A DNA stretch of 10,104 bases, taken from positions 1-10,104 of the forward strand of contig JBGQFW010000134.1 of the NCBI GenBank assembly GCA_041497115.1. The letters run 5' to 3'. Positions 1-4,760 of this stretch are shown one piece after another. The notes beneath the pieces are model-generated. The model saw nothing but the letters and a program-made list of their open reading frames with translations. It had not been told where the DNA came from and ran no database searches. Each line of letters opens with the position of its first letter. Position 1 is the stretch's first letter. The stretch comes from AR5 sp041497115 (lineage in GTDB: Bacteria > Methylomirabilota > Methylomirabilia > Rokubacteriales > CSP1-6). Both the position numbers and the translations under genes were made by a program.

Positions 1-4
1 CCTG

Positions 5-13
5 AGCGACTGT
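5..13 (-). other. IS right-end donor half-site (LD plus CT core)
   Basis: The minus strand reads ACAGTCGCT. ACAGTCG is the left half of the donor site formed in the excised circle, and CT (6-5) is the exchange core. The same nine bases recur at 1001-993 in the donor-binding loop of the bridge RNA, in the sense expected of a left donor guide, which pairs with the bottom strand. A 9-nt match at the right place makes this boundary firm. The right target flank CAGG (4 to 1) follows directly. Confidence 0.85.
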
Positions 14-19
14 CTTAGG

Positions 20-25
20 TGTCAA
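20..25 (-). promoter_or_regulatory. Outward -35 box (TTGACA) in the IS right end
   Basis: The minus strand carries a perfect TTGACA that overlaps the recombinase TGA stop (24-22). It has no partner in the integrated element. In an excised circle, where right and left ends join at one CT core, it would lie 17 bp upstream of TATCTC (1129-1124) in the left end. IS110 elements are known to rebuild a promoter across this junction to express the bridge RNA. Confidence 0.65.
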
Positions 26-957
26 GCGATTTGCCATGGCCGGTGATCCCGCACGATAGCGTTCAGGATGACGAGCAGCTTGCGCATGGCGGCCGTGAGA
101 GCGACCTTGGCCGGTCGGCCGGTCGCGACCAGGCGGGCGTAGAACGCGGCGATCACCGGGTTGTGTTTGAGGGCAGTGACCGTGGCCATGTAGAGCACGC
201 GCCGAATGCCACCGCGCCCTCCGGCGATCATGCGCCGGCCGCGGAAGGCGCCGCTATCGCGCGCGAAGGGGGCCAGCCCCACGAGCGACGCGATGCGCCG
301 GCGATCGAGGCGGCCCAGCTCAGGCAGATCGGCGATAAGGACACAGGCGGTGACGGGGCCGATGCCAGGCACGGAGCGGAGAAGATCCTCGGTTTCACGC
401 CAGACCGGTGTGGCCCGGATGAGCGTGTGGATATCTTTATCGAGGTGGCGCAGGGCCTCCGCGAGCCAGGCGATGTGCGCGTCGACCTGATGCTGCAGCT
501 GGCGGTTCCGGAGCAGCCGGCGGCGATTCATCTCGGCGCCCAGCATCTCCACAAGCTGCCGGCGGCGGGCGACGAGCTGGCGAAGCTCCACGGCTTGGTC
601 GTCGGCGAGGGGCCGGGCCACGGGCCGGATGGCCTCGGCGAAGAGCGCGATGATCCGCGCGTCGAGCGCATCGGTCTTCGCGAGTTGACCAGTGGCGCGC
701 GCGAAGTCCCGAATCTGACGGGGGTTCACCACGGCCAGGGGGAGAGCGGCCCCGGCCAGGGTGGCGGCCACCGTGGCCTCATAGCCGCCCGTGGCTTCCA
801 GCACGACCAATGTTGGTGGGTGCGGGCGGAGGCGGTCGACGAGCGTGGCAAGGCCGGCGTCATCGTGGGGGACGCGAAAGGCCTCGCCGGTGGGACGGAC
901 GTGCACGTCGAGATGGTCTTTGGCCACGTCGATGCCGACGAAGAGGGAGTGTTCCAT
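22..957 (-). CDS. IS110-family recombinase (DEDD transposase plus Transposase_20 domain)
   Basis: This is the 311-aa bridge-RNA-dependent recombinase that excises, circularises and inserts the element. The N-terminal RuvC-like DEDD domain shows D10 (FVGIDVAKDHLDV), E54 (VVLEATGGYE), and D96 and D99 (KTDALDARII). A coiled, Arg-rich linker follows at about 120-180. The C-terminal Transposase_20 domain runs from about 190 to 275, with the helix-hairpin-like SVPGIGPVTA at 195-204 and GLAP...RDSG containing the presumed catalytic S235. As I recall them, the IS621 catalytic residues are D11, E60, D102, D105 and S241; all but the first are shifted here by exactly six. The length is close to the 326 aa of IS621. 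The ATG at 957 is the only sensible start, because D10 must be included, and AAGGA lies 6 nt before it. The TGA stop at 24-22 overlaps a TTGACA box. The gene appears intact, so the element is potentially active. Confidence 0.95.
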   Translation of the reverse strand: MEHSLFVGIDVAKDHLDVHVRPTGEAFRVPHDDAGLATLVDRLRPHPPTLVVLEATGGYEATVAATLAGAALPLAVVNPRQIRDFARATGQLAKTDALDARIIALFAEAIRPVARPLADDQAVELRQLVARRRQLVEMLGAEMNRRRLLRNRQLQHQVDAHIAWLAEALRHLDKDIHTLIRATPVWRETEDLLRSVPGIGPVTACVLIADLPELGRLDRRRIASLVGLAPFARDSGAFRGRRMIAGGRGGIRRVLYMATVTALKHNPVIAAFYARLVATGRPAKVALTAAMRKLLVILNAIVRDHRPWQIA

Positions 958-1123
958 GACCCGTCCTTGTGAATGCGGGCTCAGTGGGCCCAAGCGACTG
1001 TTCGGGTTCGATGATGGAACAGTGGGCGGGGCACCGAGCTCAGAGACGGTCTTGCGAGACCGAGGTACATACGGGCTCCCGCCCACCTTCACCCTGGCCA
1101 GCCTAACCGCTATCTGAGGCTGA
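950..1123 (-). ncRNA. Candidate bridge RNA of the IS110 element (target and donor loops)
   Basis: The left-end region folds, as minus-strand RNA, into the three-part layout known for IS621. The 5' stem-loop is 1117-1122 paired with 1099-1104 (6 bp, 12-nt loop). The target-binding loop has a perfect 9-bp outer stem (1078-1086 with 1022-1030), a 6-bp inner hairpin (1057-1062 with 1047-1052) and two open sides. The donor-binding loop is closed by an 8-bp stem (1014-1021 with 950-957) and a 5-bp stem (1003-1007 with 959-963), with an inner GGGC/GCCC-type hairpin at 977-991. Guides: left target TGTACCT at 1069-1063; right target CTGAG at 1043-1039; left donor ACAGTCGCT at 1001-993; right donor ACAAG at 970-966. 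Each matches the expected DNA at the insertion flanks or element ends. The length of about 174 nt is close to the roughly 177 nt of the IS621 RNA. The exact 5' end is not determined. Confidence 0.85.
964..968 (-). promoter_or_regulatory. Shine-Dalgarno AAGGA of the IS recombinase, overlapping a bridge RNA guide
   Basis: AAGGA lies 6 nt before the ATG at 957. It shares bases with the right donor guide ACAAG (970-966) and sits within the donor-binding loop, whose closing stem also contains the start codon. Folding of the bridge RNA and translation of the recombinase from the same transcript should therefore compete. Confidence 0.6.
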
Positions 1124-1129
1124 GAGATA
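1124..1129 (-). promoter_or_regulatory. Weak -10 element in the IS left end (circle-junction promoter half)
   Basis: The minus strand reads TATCTC, matching TATAAT only at the first three positions. It is proposed because its spacing from the right-end TTGACA is exactly 17 bp once the ends join. A start 3-6 nt downstream would fall inside the 5' stem-loop arm at 1117-1122, so either the real RNA start is slightly earlier or that stem is not fully included. The placement is therefore tentative. Confidence 0.4.
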
Positions 1130-1133
1130 CAAG
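1127..1133 (-). other. IS left-end donor half-site (CT core plus RD)
   Basis: The minus strand reads CT-TGTAT: the core (1133-1132) followed by the right half of the donor site. ACAAG in the bridge RNA (970-966) is complementary to CTTGT here. TGTAT after the CT core is also, as I recall it, the IS621 right donor sequence. The flank on the other side, TTGTAC, is genomic target and is matched by the left target guide. Confidence 0.8.
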
Positions 1134-1134
1134 G

Positions 1135-1153
1135 TACAATCCCCGACGGGAGG
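1135..1153 (+). promoter_or_regulatory. -10-like TACAAT and ribosome binding site of the VOC gene
   Basis: TACAAT (1135-1140) matches the sigma70 -10 consensus at five of six positions and begins two bases outside the IS core. GGGAGG (1148-1153) is a strong Shine-Dalgarno 5 nt before the ATG at 1159. I see no acceptable -35 at 16-18 bp upstream, a region that is now IS left end. Before insertion the -35 would have lain in DNA now separated from it by the IS. Confidence 0.5.
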
Positions 1154-1158
1154 CGACT

Positions 1159-2022
1159 ATGGCCGGCGAGACGTTCGACCGCGCGCTGGAAGACCTCGGC
1201 AACATCGTCCACCTCGAGCACGTCAACGTGCGCGTCCCCGACCAGCAGCTGGCGACGCAGTACTACGTCGTCGCGCTGGGCGGCACCCGTGACCCGTACC
1301 TGATGATCGGGCTCGAGAACATGTGGGTGAACTTCGGCCATTCCCAGTTTCACCTGCCGACCGCCGGTCCTCAGGTTGTGCGCGGCGTCACCGGCCTGAC
1401 GATCCCCGACTTCGACGAGCTGCCGGCCCGCCTCTCGATGGCGGCCGACAAGCTGAGGGGCACGAAGTACGCGTACACGGTGGCGGCCGACCACGCGGAT
1501 GTCACCTGCCCGTGGGGCAACCGCATGCGCCTGCACCGGCCGGGCCCGCGCTGGCCGCGCATGGAGCTGGGCATGCCGTACGTCGAGCTGCCGGTGCGCT
1601 CGGGCACCGCGGAGGGCATCGCGCGCTTCTACCGCGAGATCATGGACGCACCGGCGGCCGTCACGCGCAACGGCAGCGTCGCCGCCGAGGTCAAGGTCGG
1701 CATGTCCCAGAAGCTGATCTTCCGCGAGACGGACGATCAGCTCCCGGCGTACGACGGCCATCACATCGCGATCTACATCAACGACTTCTCCGGCCCGCAC
1801 CGCAAGATGGTGGAGCGCGGGATCGTCAGCGAGGAGAGCAACCCCTACCAGTACCGCTTTCTGGATATCGTCGATCCCGAGAGCGGCAAGGTGATGTTCG
1901 AGCTCGAGCACGAGGTGCGCTGCACGACGCATCCGATGTACCACCGCCCGTTGATCAATCGCAACCCGGCGCAGCGCCAGCCGACCTACGTCGCCGGCCG
2001 CGACGCGCGAGTCTGGGCCTAG
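1159..2022 (+). CDS. VOC-superfamily (glyoxalase/dioxygenase-fold) protein, two domains
   Basis: This 287-aa protein appears to contain two beta-alpha-beta-beta-beta VOC modules. The first spans about 15-128 and starts with HLEHVNVRVPD (18-28). The second spans about 139-255 and starts with MPYVELPVRSG. Plausible metal ligands are H21 in the first module, and E143, H201 or H202 (GHHIAIYI) and E248 or E250 (MFELEHEV) in the second. VOC proteins include extradiol dioxygenases, glyoxalases and resistance proteins; nothing here fixes a substrate. The second half keeps the ligand pattern better than the first. The start is supported by GGGAGG 5 nt upstream. The stop codon overlaps the stop of the convergent oxygenase gene by 4 bp in a palindromic CCTAGG, so the two transcripts overlap at their ends. 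An IS110 element ends 25 bp upstream and may have altered its promoter. Confidence 0.8.
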   Translation: MAGETFDRALEDLGNIVHLEHVNVRVPDQQLATQYYVVALGGTRDPYLMIGLENMWVNFGHSQFHLPTAGPQVVRGVTGLTIPDFDELPARLSMAADKLRGTKYAYTVAADHADVTCPWGNRMRLHRPGPRWPRMELGMPYVELPVRSGTAEGIARFYREIMDAPAAVTRNGSVAAEVKVGMSQKLIFRETDDQLPAYDGHHIAIYINDFSGPHRKMVERGIVSEESNPYQYRFLDIVDPESGKVMFELEHEVRCTTHPMYHRPLINRNPAQRQPTYVAGRDARVWA

Positions 2023-3011
2023 GCCTCGGGCGCCGAGATCGTCTTCAAGAATTTCTGGAGGCGGTGCTCGCCTGACGTGACGGGCGGGTACCGGGCGGGC
2101 CGGCCGGGGCCGGTGCAGCCGGGGAGGCACTCGATCAGGGCGTCGTAGTTGGGCTGGTAGAAGAAGACGATCGACTGGCGGCGGCTGCCGAGGGCGACGT
2201 CGCGCGGCGGGTTCGCCACCCGGTGCAGTGTCGAGATCCACCGGTCGTTGGTCCAGTGCATCATCAGGTCGCCCAGGTTGATCACGAACGAATCGGCGAC
2301 CGGCTCCACGCCCACCCACTGCCCGGCGCGGTTCAGCACCTGGAGCCCGCCCGCCACGTTCTCCGCTTTCAGGATCGTCAGCGCGCCGTAGTCCGAGTGC
2401 GGGCCGGCGCGGAGCTGGCCGGCCGCCGGCGCCTCGGGCTGATCGGGATAGTTGATGACGCGGATGCCGCTGATGTGGCGATCGGTCGTCGTGCGGAAAA
2501 AGTCCTCGGCCAGGTCGAGCGCCAGCGCGAACGCCCGCATGAGGTCGGCGGCCAGCCGCTCCATCGCCCGGTAGTACTCGACGTACGTCGCCCGCAGCGC
2601 CGCCGGCCGCTCGGGCCAGACGTTGGGCGCGAACGACGGGTAGGCGGCAGGGACCGTGTAGTACGGCTCGTCCGGCACGTCCACCGGGCCGATCGCGAAG
2701 AACTCCTTGAGGTCGGTCGTGGCGCGGCCGACGCCGTAGGCGAGGTTCTCCTCGCCGAGTCCGATGTAACCGCGGCTCTGCTCGGGCCGGGGGCGCCGCA
2801 CGCGCTGCTTCTCGGCGGTGGGCAGGTCGAAGAACGCGCGCGACACCGCGTCCATGCGCCGCACCAGCTCGGCGTCCACGCCGTGGCCGACGATCGTGAA
2901 AAACCCGATCTCCTCGCACGCGCGCCCGATCGCGCGCGCCACCGCGCGGCGGCCCTCGCCCCCGCCCGCCACGAGCGGCGCCACGTCGATCACGGGAACG
3001 GTCGTCAGCAT
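2019..3011 (-). CDS. 2-oxoglutarate/Fe(II)-dependent oxygenase, isopenicillin N synthase-like
   Basis: This 330-aa soluble oxygenase has the DIOX_N domain at about 5-115 (VPVIDVAPL, then CEEIGFFTIVGHGV at 32-45) and the 2OG-FeII_Oxy jelly roll at about 178-285. The iron triad is H205, D207 (GPHSDYGALT) and H263 (STLHRVANP). R278-x-S280 is the 2-oxoglutarate binding motif. The length is normal for the family, which covers hydroxylation, desaturation and ring closure of small molecules; the substrate is unknown. I chose the ATG at 3011 because family members begin a few residues before the PVIDV strand. Three more in-frame ATGs lie 15, 30 and 45 bp upstream in a repeat, and the frame stays open to 3149. 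No clear Shine-Dalgarno precedes any of them. It is the last gene of the mscS-SDR-oxygenase row, 118 bp after the dehydrogenase, with a GC hairpin between. Confidence 0.88.
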   Translation of the reverse strand: MLTTVPVIDVAPLVAGGGEGRRAVARAIGRACEEIGFFTIVGHGVDAELVRRMDAVSRAFFDLPTAEKQRVRRPRPEQSRGYIGLGEENLAYGVGRATTDLKEFFAIGPVDVPDEPYYTVPAAYPSFAPNVWPERPAALRATYVEYYRAMERLAADLMRAFALALDLAEDFFRTTTDRHISGIRVINYPDQPEAPAAGQLRAGPHSDYGALTILKAENVAGGLQVLNRAGQWVGVEPVADSFVINLGDLMMHWTNDRWISTLHRVANPPRDVALGSRRQSIVFFYQPNYDALIECLPGCTGPGRPARYPPVTSGEHRLQKFLKTISAPEA

Positions 3012-3068
3012 GACGAGGGGCGCCATGCCGAGGGCCGCCATGCCGAGGACCGCCATGCCGAGGGCCGC
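3009..3068 (-). repeat. Four-copy 15-bp tandem repeat at the oxygenase start
   Basis: On the minus strand the unit is GCGGCCCTCGGCATG. Copies lie at 3068-3054, 3053-3039 (one change), 3038-3024 (identical to the first) and 3023-3009 (degenerate). Each unit ends in ATG in the oxygenase frame, and the last ATG is the chosen start at 3011. If translated, the units read as AALGM-type pentapeptides. The 15-bp period is a multiple of three, so gain or loss of copies would keep the frame. Confidence 0.85.
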
Positions 3069-3104
3069 CACGGCTCCGCCGGGGCGGCCCGAGCGTCGGG
3101 GGGT

Positions 3105-3129
3105 CTGGGGGCCATTTCGGGGCCCCCAG
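3105..3129 (-). terminator. GC-rich hairpin after the SDR gene (possible terminator or attenuator)
   Basis: A perfect 9-bp inverted repeat (CTGGGGGCC at 3105-3113 and GGCCCCCAG at 3121-3129) has a 7-nt loop and directly follows the SDR stop at 3132-3130. There is no run of U after it on the minus strand (ACCCCCC follows), so it is not a classical intrinsic terminator. It could slow transcription or protect the upstream mRNA end ahead of the oxygenase gene. Confidence 0.4.
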
Positions 3130-3882
3130 TCAATTGAACACCGAGCCACCGTCCACGATGAGCGTCTGGCCGGTCATGAACGCGCTGTCGTCGGAGGCGA
3201 GGAACGCCACCGTGCCCTCGAGGTCCTCGGCCACCGCCTCGCGCTTGAGCGCGCGCGAGGCCAGCACGGCCTCGCGCTGGAACTCGAACATGGCGGGGTT
3301 CGCCCGCAGCGTCTCGCTCATCGTCAGCCCGGGCGCGATGGCGTTGACCGCGATGCCGTCGGGCCCCAGCTCGCGGGCGAGCGCGCGCGTCATGGCGATG
3401 ACGGCGCCCTTGGAGGTGACGTAGTGCAGCAGCCCCGGCGTGCCCTTGGCGGCGATGGCCGAGGCCACGTTGACGATGCGGCCGCCGCCGCGCGCCCGCA
3501 TGGCCGGCGCCGCCGCCCGCGCGCAGTTCCAGATGCCCCTGACGTTGACGGCCATGACCCGGTCCCACTCCGCCTCGGCGATCTGCTCGAACGGCGTCGG
3601 CGTGAGCGTGGCGAAGACGGCCGCATTGCTCACGAGCACGTCGAGGCCGCCGAACCGCCGGTGCGCCGCGTCCACCATCCGCTCGCAGTCGGCGAAGACG
3701 GCGACGTCGGCGCGCACGGCGTGCGTCGCCGCCGGCGCGTCGAGCCGTGTCAGCGCGTCGGCGCCGGCGGCGACGTCGGCGATCACCACGCGCGCGCCCT
3801 CGGCCAGCAGCCGGCGCGCGAAGGCCAGGCCGAGGCCGGCGGCGCCGCCGGTGACGATCGCGACCTTGCCCGTCAGACGCAT
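3130..3882 (-). CDS. Short-chain dehydrogenase/reductase (classical SDR)
   Basis: This is a 250-aa NAD(P)-dependent oxidoreductase of classical SDR length with a Rossmann fold. The cofactor motif TGGAAGLG is at 11-18, D36 follows the second strand (VVIAD) and favours NAD over NADP, and D59 (RADV) lies at the adenine contact. SNAA at 85-88 stands in for the usual NNAG. The catalytic tetrad is N113, S141, Y154 and K158 (YVTSK). The C-terminus has the usual IAPG (182-185) and FLASDDSAFMTGQTLIVDGG ending. The substrate is unknown; SDRs of this type oxidise secondary alcohols or reduce ketones. The ATG lies 10 bp after the mscS stop, and its Shine-Dalgarno (GAGGG, 3894-3890) overlaps that stop codon. 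It is therefore probably translated from the same mRNA as mscS. Confidence 0.92.
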   Translation of the reverse strand: MRLTGKVAIVTGGAAGLGLAFARRLLAEGARVVIADVAAGADALTRLDAPAATHAVRADVAVFADCERMVDAAHRRFGGLDVLVSNAAVFATLTPTPFEQIAEAEWDRVMAVNVRGIWNCARAAAPAMRARGGGRIVNVASAIAAKGTPGLLHYVTSKGAVIAMTRALARELGPDGIAVNAIAPGLTMSETLRANPAMFEFQREAVLASRALKREAVAEDLEGTVAFLASDDSAFMTGQTLIVDGGSVFN

Positions 3883-3892
3883 GCCGCCGCCC

Positions 3893-4705
3893 TCACCCGC
3901 GCGAGCCGGCGGCGTCGACGAGCCGCACCTCCGACGGCGCCACGCCCAGGCCGATGGTGCGGCCGCGCAGCTGCTCGACCAGCGCGCGGTTCAGCTCGCC
4001 CTCGGCGGCGCCGTAGTCGGCGACGCGCACCCAGGGATTGACGCCGATGCGGATGCCGCTCTCGGTCACCTGGGCGATCCCGACCTGCGGCGCCGGGTCC
4101 TTCAGCACCCGCGCGTTGCGCGTCACCACCTCGGTGGCCGCCGCCAGCGCCGCCGCGACGTCGGCCGCATGCGGCACGGTGACGGTGAGGTGGAGCTGCC
4201 GCGTATTGCCGAAGTTGTGGAGGATCTCGCCGACGATCTTGCGGTTGGGGATGATGACGCGCGAGCGGTCGCCGTGCACGAGGGTCGTCGAGAACAGCTC
4301 GATGGCCGCGACGTCGCCGCGCACGCCGGTGACCTCGACGTACTCACCAACCCGGAACGGCTTGGTGAAGATGATCGTCAGCCCGGCCATGACGTTGCTC
4401 AGCACCCCCTGCAGCGCGAAGCCGATGCCGATGCCGGCCACGCCGATGCCGGCGACCAGCGGCGCCACCTGGAAGCCGAGCTTGTCGAGCGCGACCACGA
4501 ACGCGAACAGCATGACGGTGACGCGCAGCGCGCGCACGACGAGCACGCGCATCGGCGGCTCCATCGCGCGGCTGCGCAGCCGCTGGTCCACGAGGCCGCC
4601 GAGCCAGCGCCCCACGATGAGGCCGGCGACGAGGATGACGGCGGCGCCGAGCACCTGGAAGCCGTAGCGGATGGCGAGATCCGTGAGGAGGCTGCGGACG
4701 TCCAT
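3893..4705 (-). CDS. mscS: Small-conductance mechanosensitive channel, MscS family
   Basis: This 270-aa inner-membrane channel would release solutes under hypo-osmotic stress. Three hydrophobic segments lie at about 15-35, 55-75 and 80-112. The third is the pore helix with alternating Gly and Ala (GIGVAGIGIGFALQG, 86-100). It is followed by the MscS beta domain (PFRVGEYVEVTGVRGDV at 116-132, then VIIPNRKIVGE at 150-160) and the cytoplasmic alpha/beta domain to about 265. The length is close to that of E. coli MscS (286 aa). I chose the ATG at 4705 because it precedes the first membrane helix and has an AAGGGGGA Shine-Dalgarno about 7 nt upstream. The reading frame stays open to 5056, but that extension is antisense to the DUF748 gene and lacks family features. 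It is the first gene of a minus-strand row with the SDR and the oxygenase, and divergent from the DUF748 gene. Confidence 0.93.
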   Translation of the reverse strand: MDVRSLLTDLAIRYGFQVLGAAVILVAGLIVGRWLGGLVDQRLRSRAMEPPMRVLVVRALRVTVMLFAFVVALDKLGFQVAPLVAGIGVAGIGIGFALQGVLSNVMAGLTIIFTKPFRVGEYVEVTGVRGDVAAIELFSTTLVHGDRSRVIIPNRKIVGEILHNFGNTRQLHLTVTVPHAADVAAALAAATEVVTRNARVLKDPAPQVGIAQVTESGIRIGVNPWVRVADYGAAEGELNRALVEQLRGRTIGLGVAPSEVRLVDAAGSRG

Positions 4706-4760
4706 GGGCGATCCCCCTTTGAAGGCCTGACGGTCGGAAGCGCGGGTAGAATAGCGCGTC
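4706..4760. promoter_or_regulatory. Divergent promoter region between mscS and the DUF748 gene
   Basis: These 55 bp must hold both promoters. For the plus strand, TAGAAT (4747-4752) lies 8 bp before the ATG at 4761 and no Shine-Dalgarno is present, so the transcript would be leaderless or nearly so. On the minus strand the same bases offer TATTCT (4753-4748), a weaker -10 giving an mscS leader of about 35 nt. I see no convincing -35 on either strand. If both -10 boxes work, the two promoters overlap and exclude each other. Confidence 0.4.

Larger units (their letters stand above)
5..1133 (-). mobile_element. Complete IS110-family (IS621-like) insertion sequence
   Basis: This is an intact bridge-RNA-guided insertion sequence, read on the minus strand. 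It consists of a left end with the bridge RNA region, a recombinase gene, and a very short right end. The limits come from the element itself: the right end is ACAGTCG followed by the core CT (positions 13 to 5), and the left end is the core CT followed by TGTAT (1133 to 1127). Both coordinates include the shared CT core, giving 1,129 bp. There are no terminal inverted repeats and no duplication beyond the 2-bp core, as expected for this family. The rebuilt empty site on the minus strand is TTGTAC-CT-CAGG. Only four flanking bases are available on the right-end side, so that flank is short. The family call rests on the recombinase; the ends rest on guide matches described under the bridge RNA. 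Confidence 0.9.

Noticed and set aside
19..972. A 317-codon open frame on the plus strand opposite the IS recombinase
   Set aside because: It is antisense to a gene with intact catalytic motifs, has no recognisable domain and no ribosome site.
1022..1086. The strong inverted repeat GTGGGCGGG/CCCGCCCAC as a transcription terminator or operator
   Set aside because: It has no T run, and its internal sequences match the IS target on both sides, which fits the bridge RNA target loop much better.
22..2919. A 965-codon open frame on the minus strand that joins the IS recombinase to upstream sequence
   Set aside because: Only the part from 957 down to 22 has protein-family features. The rest is antisense to the VOC gene or in another frame of the oxygenase, and stays open because of the high GC content.
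3012..3149. An N-terminal extension of the oxygenase starting at 3149
   Set aside because: It would overlap the SDR coding end, translate a GC hairpin, and add 46 residues not found in the family before the PVIDV strand.
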